Below are positions 25,706-35,015 of a stretch of 64,000 bases of DNA, in pieces. Numbering within the stretch: position 1 is the stretch's first letter; every line of letters starts with the position of its first letter. Made by a program: the position numbers and the translations under genes. Source of the DNA: Achromobacter sp. Root83 (lineage in GTDB: Bacteria > Pseudomonadota > Gammaproteobacteria > Burkholderiales > Burkholderiaceae_B); NCBI RefSeq assembly GCF_001428845.1, contig NZ_LMIU01000001.1:496984-560983 (forward strand). Reading direction: 5' to 3'. The notes beneath the pieces were generated by a model that was not told the DNA's origin, made no database searches, and worked only from the letters and a program-made list of their open reading frames with translations.

Positions 25706-26917
25706 ATGACCACCCGCCCAATCTATCTGGACTATTCGGCCACGACCCCGGTTGACCCCCGCGTCGTGGACAAGATGGTGCCGTGGCTGTATGAGAACTT
25801 CGGCAACCCGGCTTCGCGCAGCCATGCTTTTGGCTGGGAGTCGGAAGAGGCCGTCGAGCGCGCACGCGAAGAAGTCGCCAAGCTGGTCAACGCCGACCCG
25901 CGCGAGATCGTCTGGACCTCCGGCGCAACCGAATCCAACAACCTGGCCATCAAAGGCGCCGCGAATTTCTACGCGGAACGCGGCAAGCACATCATCACCG
26001 TCAAGACCGAGCACAAGGCCGTGCTTGACACCTGTCGCGAGCTGGAACGCCAAGGCTTCGAGGTCACCTACCTGAACGTGAAGGACAACGGCCTGATCGA
26101 TCTGGATGTCTTCAAGGCCGCGCTGCGTCCCGATACCGTGCTGGTGTCGGTGATGATGGTGAACAACGAGATCGGCGTGATCCAGGACGTGGAAACGCTG
26201 GGCGAGATCTGCCGCGAAAAGGGCATCATCTTCCATGTGGACGCCGCGCAGGCGACCGGCAAGGTGGAAATCGACCTGCAAAAGCTCAAGGTCGATCTGA
26301 TGTCGTTCTCGGCCCACAAGACCTACGGTCCCAAGGGCATCGGCGCGCTGTACGTCCGCCGCAAGCCGCGCATCCGCATCGAAGCGCAAATGCACGGCGG
26401 CGGTCACGAACGCGGTTTTCGCTCGGGCACGCTGGCCACGCACCAGATCGTCGGTATGGGCGAGGCTTTCCGCCTGGCGCGCGAAGAAATGGGCACCGAG
26501 AACGAACGCATCCGCATGCTGCGCGACCGTCTGTGGAATGGCCTGTCGCAGATCGAAGAGGTCTATCTGAACGGCGACATGGACCAGCGCGTGCCGCACA
26601 ACCTGAACGTGAGCTTCAATTACGTCGAAGGCGAATCCCTGATCATGGCGATCAAGGAACTGGCCGTTTCCAGCGGTTCGGCCTGCACCTCGGCGAGCCT
26701 GGAGCCGTCGTATGTGCTGCGTGCCCTGGGCCGCAACGATGAATTGGCGCACAGCTCGATCCGCTTCACGCTGGGCCGCTTCACCACCGAGCAGGAAGTG
26801 GATTACGCGATCGAGCTGCTCAAGAGCCGGGTTGGCAAGCTGCGCGATATGTCGCCGCTGTGGGAAATGGCCAAGGAAGGCATCGACTTGAACACCGTGC
26901 AGTGGGCTGCGCACTAA
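25706..26917 (+). CDS. iscS: Cysteine desulfurase IscS
   Basis: A 403-residue class V PLP enzyme, one residue shorter than E. coli IscS. The PLP lysine is in [11 protein letters not shown] near residue 205, and the persulfide-forming cysteine is in [14 protein letters not shown] near residue 327, on the long flexible loop typical of IscS. It takes sulfur from L-cysteine and passes it to IscU and other acceptors. It lies 21 bases after iscR, preceded by AGGAGCTG. Confidence 0.98.
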   Translation: MTTRPIYLDYSATTPVDPRVVDKMVPWLYENFGNPASRSHAFGWESEEAVERAREEVAKLVNADPREIVWTSGATESNNLAIKGAANFYAERGKHIITVKTEHKAVLDTCRELERQGFEVTYLNVKDNGLIDLDVFKAALRPDTVLVSVMMVNNEIGVIQDVETLGEICREKGIIFHVDAAQATGKVEIDLQKLKVDLMSFSAHKTYGPKGIGALYVRRKPRIRIEAQMHGGGHERGFRSGTLATHQIVGMGEAFRLAREEMGTENERIRMLRDRLWNGLSQIEEVYLNGDMDQRVPHNLNVSFNYVEGESLIMAIKELAVSSGSACTSASLEPSYVLRALGRNDELAHSSIRFTLGRFTTEQEVDYAIELLKSRVGKLRDMSPLWEMAKEGIDLNTVQWAAH

Positions 26918-26950
26918 GCGCCCGCGCCTGGATATACGTGGAGAATTAAC

Positions 26951-27355
26951 ATGTCTTACAGCACCAAAGTTCTGGATCACTACGAAAACCCGCGCAACGT
27001 CGGTTCGTTCGACAAGTCGGACGAGTCGGTGGGCACCGGCATGGTCGGCGCGCCGGCCTGTGGCGACGTCATGAAGCTGCAGATCAAGGTCAACGAAGCC
27101 GGCGTCATCGAAGACGCGCGCTTCAAGACCTACGGCTGTGGTTCGGCCATTGCGTCCAGCTCCCTCGTGACCGAGTGGGTCAAGGGCAAGACGCTGGATC
27201 AGGCCATGAACATCCGCAACACGCAGATCGCCGAAGAACTCGCCTTGCCGCCCGTGAAGGTCCACTGTTCGATCCTGGCCGAAGACGCGATCAAGGCCGC
27301 GGTGCAGAACTACAAAGAAAAGCACTCGGTTCCGGCCGAAGCGGTGGCGGGCTGA
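26951..27355 (+). CDS. iscU: Fe-S cluster assembly scaffold IscU
   Basis: A 134-residue scaffold protein with its three cluster cysteines in [23 protein letters not shown] and [11 protein letters not shown], plus the conserved aspartate before CGD-type loop residues. LPPVKVHC contains the LPPVK motif recognised by HscA. It builds [2Fe-2S] clusters with IscS sulfur and releases them through HscA/HscB. It lies 33 bases after iscS in the operon. Confidence 0.98.
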   Translation: MSYSTKVLDHYENPRNVGSFDKSDESVGTGMVGAPACGDVMKLQIKVNEAGVIEDARFKTYGCGSAIASSSLVTEWVKGKTLDQAMNIRNTQIAEELALPPVKVHCSILAEDAIKAAVQNYKEKHSVPAEAVAG

Positions 27356-27357
27356 TC

Positions 27358-27681
27358 ATGTCCGTCACCCTGACCCAACAGGCCGCCACCCATATCGGCC
27401 GCTACTTGCAGAAGCGCGGAAAGGGTATCGGCTTGCGGCTCGGCGTTAGGACGACGGGCTGCTCCGGCATGGCCTACAAGCTCGAGTATGTCGACGAGGT
27501 CGCTTCGGAAGACATCGTCTTCGAGAGCTTCGGCGTCAAGGTCGTCATCGACCCGAAGAGCCTTTCGTACCTGGATGGCACGGAACTGGATTATGCCCGC
27601 GAGGGCCTGAACGAAGGCTTCAAGTTCCGCAACCCCAACGAAAAGGCGACCTGCGGCTGCGGCGAGTCGTTCACGGTGTAA
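27358..27681 (+). CDS. iscA: Iron-sulfur assembly A-type carrier IscA
   Basis: ATG 27358, two bases after the iscU stop, gives a 107-residue protein. The A-type carrier cysteines are all present: [10 protein letters not shown] near residue 35 and the CGCGESF pair near residue 99. It carries clusters or iron to apo-targets. The open frame extends upstream through iscU in another phase, but that is a shadow. Confidence 0.97.
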   Translation: MSVTLTQQAATHIGRYLQKRGKGIGLRLGVRTTGCSGMAYKLEYVDEVASEDIVFESFGVKVVIDPKSLSYLDGTELDYAREGLNEGFKFRNPNEKATCGCGESFTV

Positions 27682-27684
27682 CGC

Positions 27685-28197
27685 TTGGCTGGAGACGATC
27701 ACTTCAGCCTGTTCGGCTTGCCGGCGCGTTTCGACCTGGATGCCCAGGCCCTGGAAAGCGCCTGGCGCACCGTCGCCGCGCAGGTCCACCCCGACCGCTT
27801 TGCCACGGCCAGCCCCGCGGAACGCCGCGTGGCCATGCAGTGGGCGGCGCGCGCCAACGAGGCTTACCGCCAACTGAGGGATCCGCTGCTGCGTGCGCGC
27901 TACCTGTGCGAACAGGCCGGCGTGGACTTGCAGACCGAAAGCAACACGTCCATGGACACGGCTTTCCTGATGCAGCAGATGACCTGGCGCGAAATGCTGG
28001 ACGATGCGCGCGACGATGGCGGCGCCTTGACCGCGCTGCAAGCGGAACTGGACGAGGCGCGCACCGAGATGCGCGCCACGCTGACCCGTTTGCTGGACGA
28101 CGAGCAAGACTACGCGGCGGCCGGGCTCAAGGTGCGGGAATGGATGTTCGTGGAAAAGCTGGCGCAAGAGCTGGCGCACGTCCAACCCGCTGGATAG
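27685..28197 (+). CDS. hscB: Co-chaperone HscB (J-domain protein)
   Basis: A 170-residue J-type co-chaperone with a diverged N-terminal J domain (HFSLFGLPARFDLD, then the HPD signature in VHPDRF near residue 35) and a C-terminal three-helix bundle that binds IscU. The start is a TTG three bases after the iscA stop; no ATG or GTG fits the conserved N-terminus. The rare start and poor ribosome site suggest translational coupling. It stimulates HscA ATPase. Confidence 0.95.
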   Translation: MAGDDHFSLFGLPARFDLDAQALESAWRTVAAQVHPDRFATASPAERRVAMQWAARANEAYRQLRDPLLRARYLCEQAGVDLQTESNTSMDTAFLMQQMTWREMLDDARDDGGALTALQAELDEARTEMRATLTRLLDDEQDYAAAGLKVREWMFVEKLAQELAHVQPAG

Positions 28198-28269
28198 CCA
28201 AAGCTGCGCTGGGGTGTCCGTGCAACGGGCGCCGGCACAGCGCGGCCTACTGACCAGAAAAATAGAATC

Positions 28270-30132
28270 ATGGCCTTATTGCAGATTTCCGAGCCCGGTG
28301 AGTCGCCCGCGCCGCACCAGCGCAAGCTGGCGGTCGGGATCGACCTGGGCACTACCAATTCGCTGGTCGCGGCGGTGCGCAGCAGCGTCGCCGAAGTGTT
28401 GCCCGACGCGCAAGGCCATGCCTTGCTGCCGTCGGCGGTGCGCTATTTTCCGGACGGCAAGGTCACGACCGGCCGCGAGCCCCTGGCGCAACAGGCCGAA
28501 GATCCGCTGAACACCGTGGTGTCCGTGAAGCGGTTCATGGGCCGTTCGCTGGAAGAGGCCCGCGCCTCGCGCGCGCCGTACGAATTCGTGGACGCGCCCG
28601 GCATGGTGCGTATCCGCACGGCCCAGGGCGACCTGAGCCCGGTCGAGGTGTCCGCGCAGATCCTGGCGGTGCTGCGCCAGCGCGCGGAAGACGTGCTGGG
28701 CGATGACCTGGTGGGCGCCGTCATCACGGTGCCCGCGTATTTCGATGATGCCCAGCGCCAGGCGACGCGCGACGCGGCCCGGCTTGCCGGGCTGAACGTG
28801 CTGCGCCTGCTGAACGAACCGACCGCCGCGGCGATCGCCTACGGCCTGGATCACGCCTCGGAAGGCGTGTACGCGGTGTACGACCTGGGCGGCGGCACGT
28901 TCGATATTTCCATCCTGCGCCTGACCCAGGGCGTGTTCGAAGTGATTTCCACCGGCGGCGATACCGCGTTGGGCGGTGATGATTTCGACGCCCTGATCGT
29001 GGATCACGCGGTGGCCAGGCTGGCGGCCGGCGAGTTGTCGCCCGCCGACCGGCGCGGCCTGCTGATGGCGGCCCGCGCGGCCCGCGAAGCCTTGTCCGAC
29101 GCCGACACGGCCAGCCTGAAGCTGGCGCTGTCCGACGGGCGCGAGGTGGATGTGGCCTTGACCCGCGCCGGATTCGAGGCGCTGGCCCAGCCGCTGATCG
29201 AACGCACGCTGGATTGCGCGCGCCGCGCCTTGCGCGATGCGTCCTTGAAGCCCGCCGATGTGCGCGGCGTGGTGATGGTGGGCGGCGCCACGCGCATGCC
29301 CGTCGTGCGCGCCGCCGTGGGCAAGCTGTTCGGCACCGAACCCTTGACCGATCTGGATCCGGATCAGGTCGTGGCGCTGGGCGCGGCCCTGCAGGCCAAC
29401 CTGCTGGCCGGCAATCGCGCGCCGGGCGAAGACTGGCTGCTGCTGGACGTGATTCCCTTGTCGCTGGGCCTGGAAACGATGGGCGGGCTGGTTGAACGCA
29501 TCATCCCGCGCAACAGCACCATCCCCGTGGCGCGCGCGCAGGAGTTCACCACATTCAAGGATGGCCAGACGGCCATGAGCATCCACGTGGTGCAGGGCGA
29601 ACGCGACCTGGTCGCCGATTCCCGTTCCCTGGCTCGCTTTGAGCTGCGCGGCATTCCTCCCATGGTGGCGGGCGCCGCCCGCATCCGCGTGACCTTCCAG
29701 GTGGATGCGGATGGCTTGCTGAGCGTCACCGCGCGCGAACAGAGCCAGGGCGTCGAGGCCATGGTGTCCGTCAAGCCGTCCTACGGCCTGTCGGACGACG
29801 AAATTGCACGGATGCTGGCCGACAGCGTGGCGCAGGCCGACACCGACGCGCAGGCCCGCATGCTGCGCGAGCAGCAGGTGGACGCGCGCCAGTTGGTGGA
29901 GTCCGTGCAGGCGGCGCTGGCGGTTGATGGCGACCTGCTGGACGCCGAAGAGCGCAAGCGGGTGGACGAGTGCCTGCAAGCCGCGATTGAAGTGCAGCAA
30001 GCTCAGGATGTGGATACGGTGAAAGAGGCGGTGCAGGCCTTGTCGGCCGCGACCGACGACTTTGCCGCGCGGCGTATGGACCGCAGCATCCGCGCCGCGC
30101 TGGCTGGCCGCAAACTTGACGAAATCGCCTGA
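28270..30132 (+). CDS. hscA: Hsp70-type chaperone HscA
   Basis: A 620-residue specialised Hsp70. The nucleotide-binding domain has [13 protein letters not shown] near residue 21, [13 protein letters not shown] near residue 204 and GGATRMPVV near residue 338; the substrate-binding domain starts near residue 395 ([14 protein letters not shown]). HscA specifically grips the LPPVK loop of IscU to drive cluster release. A 72-base gap separates it from hscB, longer than elsewhere in the operon. Confidence 0.97.
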   Translation: MALLQISEPGESPAPHQRKLAVGIDLGTTNSLVAAVRSSVAEVLPDAQGHALLPSAVRYFPDGKVTTGREPLAQQAEDPLNTVVSVKRFMGRSLEEARASRAPYEFVDAPGMVRIRTAQGDLSPVEVSAQILAVLRQRAEDVLGDDLVGAVITVPAYFDDAQRQATRDAARLAGLNVLRLLNEPTAAAIAYGLDHASEGVYAVYDLGGGTFDISILRLTQGVFEVISTGGDTALGGDDFDALIVDHAVARLAAGELSPADRRGLLMAARAAREALSDADTASLKLALSDGREVDVALTRAGFEALAQPLIERTLDCARRALRDASLKPADVRGVVMVGGATRMPVVRAAVGKLFGTEPLTDLDPDQVVALGAALQANLLAGNRAPGEDWLLLDVIPLSLGLETMGGLVERIIPRNSTIPVARAQEFTTFKDGQTAMSIHVVQGERDLVADSRSLARFELRGIPPMVAGAARIRVTFQVDADGLLSVTAREQSQGVEAMVSVKPSYGLSDDEIARMLADSVAQADTDAQARMLREQQVDARQLVESVQAALAVDGDLLDAEERKRVDECLQAAIEVQQAQDVDTVKEAVQALSAATDDFAARRMDRSIRAALAGRKLDEIA

Positions 30133-30141
30133 TAAGAAGTT

Positions 30142-30483
30142 ATGCCTAAACTGACTGTACTGCCTCATCCCGATTACTGCCCGGAAGGCGCCGTGATCGA
30201 AGACGCGCCCAAGGGCGTGTCGATCTGCCGTGTGCTGCTGGACAACCATATCGATATCGAGCATGCCTGCGAGCTGTCGTGCGCCTGCACGACCTGTCAC
30301 GTCGTGGTCAAGCAGGGCTATTCCTCGCTGGAAGACGCCACGGACGATGAAGAAGACCTGCTGGACAAGGCCTGGGGCCTGACCCCGACGTCGCGCCTGT
30401 CCTGCCAGGCGGTGGTGACGGACGCGGACCTGACGGTCGAGATCCCCAAGTACACGATCAACCACGCGAAAGAGGGCCATTGA
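30142..30483 (+). CDS. fdx: [2Fe-2S] ferredoxin of the Isc system
   Basis: A 113-residue adrenodoxin-type ferredoxin with the cluster cysteines in EHACELSCACTTCHVVV (C-X5-C-X2-C) and the fourth in RLSCQAVV near residue 87. It probably supplies electrons for persulfide reduction during cluster assembly. Ten bases after hscA; its stop codon overlaps the iscX start. Confidence 0.97.
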   Translation: MPKLTVLPHPDYCPEGAVIEDAPKGVSICRVLLDNHIDIEHACELSCACTTCHVVVKQGYSSLEDATDDEEDLLDKAWGLTPTSRLSCQAVVTDADLTVEIPKYTINHAKEGH

Positions 30484-30677
30484 TGAAGTGGACCGACACC
30501 TACGAACTCGCCGCCGCGCTGGTGGACGCGCATCCCGACGTCGACCCCAAGACGCTGCGGTTCATGCAGTTGCGCGAATGGGTCATGGCCTTGCCTGGCT
30601 TCAGCGATGATCCCGCCCACTGCGGCGAGAAGATCCTGGAGGCCATCCAGATGGCCTGGATCGACGAGGCGGACTGA
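30483..30677 (+). CDS. iscX: IscX, IscS-binding acidic protein
   Basis: A 64-residue acidic protein, MKWTDTYELAAALVDAHPDVDP, with the ending IQMAWIDEAD typical of IscX (YfhJ). It binds IscS and is proposed to act as an iron donor or regulator of desulfurase activity. Its ATG overlaps the fdx TGA (TGATG), indicating coupling. It is the last gene of the operon. Confidence 0.95.
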   Translation: MKWTDTYELAAALVDAHPDVDPKTLRFMQLREWVMALPGFSDDPAHCGEKILEAIQMAWIDEAD

Positions 30678-30692
30678 CCGCCACGCGGCAAG

Positions 30693-30716
30693 ACGCTCCC
30701 TCCGGGGAGCGTTTTT
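30693..30716 (+). terminator. Terminator of the isc operon
   Basis: Perfect 8-bp stem ACGCTCCC-TCCG-GGGAGCGT followed by TTTTTG, 15 bases after iscX. Confidence 0.9.
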
Positions 30717-30842
30717 GTTTCCGGACGGCATTCATGGCCCATCCTGGGCCGCGCGGCGGGGATCCGCTTTTGCCATGCCGCGGTCTCGATGCCACGGTAT
30801 CATCGGGGATCCGTTTGTTGTCTTCCTAGCCCGAGTCCACCG

Positions 30843-31727
30843 ATGCCCGCTGCCCCATTGCGTTTTGGCCTGGCCGCCAATCGATTGCACCATGAAACCC
30901 CCGATGCCGCCTTGTTCACCTGGCTGCGCGCGTGTTCGTCCACGATACGCGAGCTGGGCGTGCAACTGCACACCGTCGGCCGCACCCACGACGCGATCGT
31001 GCGCGAAGGCATGCTGCAGGGCTATGGCGGCCTGGTTCGCTACCCGTATGGCCGCGAGGGCGGCCTGATGAAGCTGGTGGCCCGCGTGACCGAAGGCCGC
31101 GACGGCCAGGCGCCATTCGACGGCGCGATCTACCTGATCGATCCGGTCGACCCTTCTTCGATTTTTCCGGAAGCGCTGGCACTCAAGCGCCAGTGCATCA
31201 CGCACGGCCGGCCGTTCATTTCAACGCTGGCCGGCGCCATCGAATGGATGGAAGTCGAACGCATCCATGCGGGACTGGCGCCGGACGCCTCGGCGTCGCG
31301 CCATTTCAACTTCACGGGGCAGACGCTGGCGATGATTGCCCACGATGCGCTCAAGGACGAGATGGTGGCCTTTGCCAGCGAACACTTCGACGTGTTGTCG
31401 CGGTTTGCGCGGCGCGTGGCGACGGGCACGACCGGCGGCAGGCTCAACGAGCTGGCCTGGTCGCGCGGCTGGCCCAAGGATACGCCGTGGGTGCACCGCT
31501 ATCTGAGCGGGCCGCTGGGCGGCGACGCGCAGATCGCGGAGCTGGTGCTTGAACATCAATGCCAGCGTGTGATCTTTTTCGAGGATCCGCATGTCGCGCG
31601 CCAGCACGAGGCCGACATCCAGTTGCTGGAACGCGCCGTGCGCGTGGTCACGGAATCGGCCACCTGCGCGACGTCGCCCACGGTGGCGCGGCGGTGGGCG
31701 CAGGCGGTGGAAAAGCGCGTTATCTGA
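30843..31727 (+). CDS. Tandem-domain methylglyoxal synthase-like protein
   Basis: The 294-residue product contains two methylglyoxal synthase-like units, whereas ordinary MgsA is about 150 residues. The C-terminal unit (about 160-290) keeps every catalytic residue of E. coli MgsA by alignment: His167 and Lys171 (AHDALK), Asp228 (SGPLGGD), His255 and Asp258 (QHEAD), plus the ATGTTG phosphate loop. The N-terminal unit (about 5-140) follows the same pattern but is degenerate: HTVGRTHD for ATGTTG, YPYGREGG for SGPxGGD, and no His/Lys pair. MgsA converts dihydroxyacetone phosphate to methylglyoxal; the N-terminal copy may be structural or regulatory. ATG 30843 is the best start. Its end overlaps the convergent LysR gene by 8 bases. 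Confidence 0.85.
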   Translation: MPAAPLRFGLAANRLHHETPDAALFTWLRACSSTIRELGVQLHTVGRTHDAIVREGMLQGYGGLVRYPYGREGGLMKLVARVTEGRDGQAPFDGAIYLIDPVDPSSIFPEALALKRQCITHGRPFISTLAGAIEWMEVERIHAGLAPDASASRHFNFTGQTLAMIAHDALKDEMVAFASEHFDVLSRFARRVATGTTGGRLNELAWSRGWPKDTPWVHRYLSGPLGGDAQIAELVLEHQCQRVIFFEDPHVARQHEADIQLLERAVRVVTESATCATSPTVARRWAQAVEKRVI

Positions 31728-32679
31728 CCCTGGGCCTCGCGGGCGCGCCGGCGGGCCGGGCGTCCGCGATGATGCGGCCGACGCGGTCGGCGACGGCCGA
31801 TGCCGCCATCGACAGCGGCAGGACATCCGAGCGGCACAGAAACACCGGACGCGTCATGCGCGGCTTGCTTATCCGGTGCAGGACGACATCGCCGCGCGTG
31901 GCCTCGTGGCGCACGGCCTCGTACGACAGGATCGTGTGCGCGACGCCGGCCTGCGCCAGTTCGATCAGTTGCGGAATGGCATTGGCTTCGGCAATGACAC
32001 GGAAGTCAACGCGCTCGCGCTGCTGATATTGGTCCAGCAGGCGCCGCAGGCTGTGCGGATTGCCCGGCAGCACCAGCGGTAATGCCGACAGGGCCCGCAG
32101 GCTCATGGCGGGAAGCGCGTGCAGGTCGGCGGCCGGCGGCTTTCTGCCCCGCTTGGCCGGCGGGGGGGACACCACCACCAGTTCCTCATCGATCAGGTGC
32201 TGGAAGCGCAGATCCACCGATGCGTCGTCGCTGAAGGTCAGGCCCAGGTCGGCGTGCCCTGAACTGACAAAACCCGGAATGTACCCGGTACTGGATTCGA
32301 TGATCTTCAGGTAGACGCCTGGCCAGTGTTCCAGGCTGAACCGCAGCAGCGGCACGGTCAGCAGCTTTGCCATGGACATCGACATCGCCAGCGACACCGT
32401 TCCTCGCGGTGCGCTGAGGTCTTCGCGCACATCGGCGCGCGCCGAGTCGATGCGACCCAGGATCTCGCGCGCGTGCGCAAGCATGCGCGTGCCGGCCGCG
32501 GTGGGGGTGACGCCGCGGGCACTGCGGTGCAGCAGCACCACGCCCAGATCTTCTTCCAGATTGCGGATCAGCAGGCTCAGCGCAGGCTGCGCTACATGCA
32601 GCGTTGCCGCCGCGCGGCTGATCGAACCCGTGGAAACCACCGTGACGAAGCACTGCATCGCCCGAATGGACATGGCCAT
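31720..32679 (-). CDS. LysR-family transcriptional regulator
   Basis: I start at ATG 32679, which follows GGAG at seven bases, giving 319 residues. The N-terminal helix-turn-helix is GSISRAAATLHVAQPALSLLIRNLEEDLG, followed by the substrate-binding domain. The layout resembles the Nac/CynR-like LTTR branch. It is divergent from a Bug receptor gene, with a 126-base gap containing a T-N11-A palindrome. It probably controls the Bug/CoA-transferase/crotonase genes in response to their carboxylate substrate. Confidence 0.88.
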   Translation of the reverse strand: MAMSIRAMQCFVTVVSTGSISRAAATLHVAQPALSLLIRNLEEDLGVVLLHRSARGVTPTAAGTRMLAHAREILGRIDSARADVREDLSAPRGTVSLAMSMSMAKLLTVPLLRFSLEHWPGVYLKIIESSTGYIPGFVSSGHADLGLTFSDDASVDLRFQHLIDEELVVVSPPPAKRGRKPPAADLHALPAMSLRALSALPLVLPGNPHSLRRLLDQYQQRERVDFRVIAEANAIPQLIELAQAGVAHTILSYEAVRHEATRGDVVLHRISKPRMTRPVFLCRSDVLPLSMAASAVADRVGRIIADARPAGAPARPRVR

Positions 32680-32737
32680 GGAAGCACTCCAGTCAGCGCG
32701 AGCCATCATGAATTTATTATGGCCTGCATATTTAAAC

Positions 32738-32754
32738 GGTATTTCCAATATACC
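32738..32754. promoter_or_regulatory. Putative LysR operator before the Bug receptor gene
   Basis: GGTAT-TTCCAAT-ATACC is a perfect 5-7-5 inverted repeat with T-N11-A spacing. It sits 58 bases upstream of the lysR-type start codon and 51 bases before the divergent receptor gene. Confidence 0.6.
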
Positions 32755-32805
32755 AAGCCGCTTCGGATAATGAACGCCAGCCCCGAAAAAAATAACGGAG
32801 ACATC

Positions 32806-33780
32806 ATGGCGTTCAATAGAATCCTTGCCGCGTGCCTTGCGTCGGCAACCCTGGCCACCCCCGCGTGGGCCGATAGCTGGCCTTCAAAGCCGATCACGCT
32901 GGTTGTGCCATTTTCGGCTGGCGGACCGACCGATTTCATCGCCCGCCTGGTGGCGGAACCCCTGGCGCGCGAGCTTGGGCAGCAGGTCATCGTGCAGAAC
33001 AAACCCGGCGCCAGCGGCAACGTCGGGTATCAGAGCGTGCTGAACGGCCCGCCCGACGGCTATACGCTGATGCATAACACCGTGGCCATGCAGGCCATCA
33101 ACCCGCTCATGTATCCCAGCGCCAGGATGCATCCGCTGCAAGACTATGTGCCGATCGGCACCACGGGCGCCATGCCCAATCTGCTGGTGGTGAATCCCGA
33201 GCGTACGCCCGTCAAGACGCTCGCCGAACTGGTCGAACGCGGACGCGCCGCGCCCAACGGGCTGAGCTACGCGACGTTCGGGCCGGGCAGTTCGCCGCAT
33301 GTGTACGGCGCTTCGTTGCAGAAGCTGGCTGATTTCCAGGCGGTGGGCGTGGCTTACAAGGGCAGCGCGAATGCCGTCACGGATGTGATTGGCGGCCAGG
33401 TCGACTTTCTGTTCGACAGCATGTCCACCAGCCTCGGCCAGGTCCAGGGCGGCAGGCTGAAGGCGCTGGCGATCACGTCCGCCGAGCGTTCCCCCATGCT
33501 GCCCGATGTGCCGACGCTGAAGGAAGCCGGCTATCCCAGCCTGGATCTCAAATTCTGGTTCTCGTTGCAGACGCCCGCCGGCACGCCGCCCGAGGTGGTG
33601 CAAAAGCTGCGCGACGCGGTGGCGCGCGTGGTGGCGGACGATGCCTACCGCAAGGCGATGCAGGACCGCGGCGCCGAGGCATTCCAGGTGGCGCCCGCGC
33701 AACTGGACGACTTCTTCAAACGCGAAACCGCGCAATGGACCCAGGCCGCGAAGACCATCGGGCTGAAGGCCGAACAGTGA
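32806..33780 (+). CDS. Bug-type tripartite tricarboxylate transporter receptor (periplasmic binding protein)
   Basis: ATG 32806 behind ACGGAG gives 324 residues. A signal peptide (1-23, ending PAWA) is followed by the classic Bug opening WPSKPITLVVPFSAGGPTD and the VIVQNKPGASGNVG motif near residue 66. Bug proteins bind organic acids or related small anions in the periplasm and are vastly expanded in Bordetella and relatives. No TctA/TctB membrane genes are nearby, which is common for orphan Bug genes. The CoA-transferase gene begins two bases after its stop, so the ligand is probably a carboxylate destined for CoA activation. Confidence 0.92.
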   Translation: MAFNRILAACLASATLATPAWADSWPSKPITLVVPFSAGGPTDFIARLVAEPLARELGQQVIVQNKPGASGNVGYQSVLNGPPDGYTLMHNTVAMQAINPLMYPSARMHPLQDYVPIGTTGAMPNLLVVNPERTPVKTLAELVERGRAAPNGLSYATFGPGSSPHVYGASLQKLADFQAVGVAYKGSANAVTDVIGGQVDFLFDSMSTSLGQVQGGRLKALAITSAERSPMLPDVPTLKEAGYPSLDLKFWFSLQTPAGTPPEVVQKLRDAVARVVADDAYRKAMQDRGAEAFQVAPAQLDDFFKRETAQWTQAAKTIGLKAEQ

Positions 33781-33782
33781 CC

Positions 33783-35015
33783 ATGTCCGCCTCCGCCGTC
33801 CGCATGACTCCGCTGAAGAACATCACGGTCCTGGACCTGAGCAAGGTGCTGGCCGGGCCGCTGTGCGGCCAGTATCTGGGCGAGCTGGGGGCCCGCGTGA
33901 TCAAGGTCGAGCCCGTGGGCACCGGCGACGACACGCGCGCCTGGCTGCCGCAGGATGCCGGCCAGTCCGCGACGTTCATGGCGGTCAATCACAATAAGCG
34001 CAGCCTGGCCGTGGACCTGAAGACCACGGAAGGGCGTGCGGTGGTGCATCGCCTGGCCGAACAGTCGGATGTGGTCTTGCAGGGATTTGGCGGCAAGACC
34101 GCCGCGCGCCTCGGCGTGGACTACGCGACGCTGAGCCGCCTGAATCCGAAGCTGGTGTACTGCGAGATCTCGGGCTATGGCCGCGAGGGGCCGATGGGCG
34201 AGGAGCCGGGCTACGACGTGATGCTGCAGGCGTTCAGCGGCATGATCAGCACGATGGGCGAGCCGGGCGGCAACTTCGCCCGCGCCAGCTTTTCGCCGGT
34301 GGACCTGGGCACGGGCTCGTTCGCGCTGAGCGGGATCCTGGCCGCGCTCCTGGAACGCAGCCAGACCGGCAAGGGGCAATACCTGGACGTGTCGCTGCTG
34401 GATACCTCGCTGGGACTGATGTCGTACATGGCCCAGAACTATTGGCGCACGGGCCAGGTGCCGCGCCGCATGGGGACCGGCCATCCGGCGATGTGTCCTT
34501 ATCAGGCGTTCCGCGCCGCCGATGGCGACCTGATGCTGGGGGTGGGCAACGACGCGCAGTGGCAACGCTTTTGCGCGGTGGCGGGCCTGCAGGATTATGC
34601 GGACACGCCCGAGTTCGCGAGCAATGCGGATCGGGTGCGCAATTTTGACGCGACCGTCGCCTTGGTTCAGGCGTGCATCGGAACGCGAACCGTAGCGCAA
34701 TGGCTGAAAGCACTGAAGCCCGCGGGCATTGCGTGTTCGGCCATCCATACCCTGGATCAGGCCTTGTCCCATCCACAGGTCGCCGCGCGCGAGCTGATCG
34801 TGACCAGCCGGCACCCCGTTCTGGGCGAGGTGCAGAACGTGGGCCTGCCGATACGGTTCGGACGCCAGCCGCGCCAGGCCGCGCTGCCGGCGCCATTGCT
34901 GGGGGAGCATAGCCGGGAAATCCTGGCCAGCCTGGGTTACGCGGAGCACGAAATCGAGGCGATGCTGGCCGCCGGCTGCATACAGGACCACGCCCGTCAC
35001 GGAGAACCGGCATGA
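33783..35015 (+). CDS. CaiB/BaiF-family (type III) CoA-transferase
   Basis: A 410-residue protein starting at ATG 33783; a second ATG at 33804 is possible. Family III features are ITVLDLSKVLAGPLCGQYLGELGARVIKVE near the N-terminus, HNKRSLAVDLK near residue 73 and the catalytic aspartate in GYDVMLQAFSGM near residue 142. It moves CoA between carboxylic acids (formyl-, succinyl-, carnitinyl-CoA and similar). Position between the Bug receptor and a crotonase suggests it activates the imported acid. The substrate is unknown. Confidence 0.92.
   Translation: MSASAVRMTPLKNITVLDLSKVLAGPLCGQYLGELGARVIKVEPVGTGDDTRAWLPQDAGQSATFMAVNHNKRSLAVDLKTTEGRAVVHRLAEQSDVVLQGFGGKTAARLGVDYATLSRLNPKLVYCEISGYGREGPMGEEPGYDVMLQAFSGMISTMGEPGGNFARASFSPVDLGTGSFALSGILAALLERSQTGKGQYLDVSLLDTSLGLMSYMAQNYWRTGQVPRRMGTGHPAMCPYQAFRAADGDLMLGVGNDAQWQRFCAVAGLQDYADTPEFASNADRVRNFDATVALVQACIGTRTVAQWLKALKPAGIACSAIHTLDQALSHPQVAARELIVTSRHPVLGEVQNVGLPIRFGRQPRQAALPAPLLGEHSREILASLGYAEHEIEAMLAAGCIQDHARHGEPA

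Noticed and set aside
28276..30480. 734-codon open frame antisense to hscA and fdx
   Set aside because: A composition-driven shadow; the plus strand encodes clear HscA and ferredoxin.
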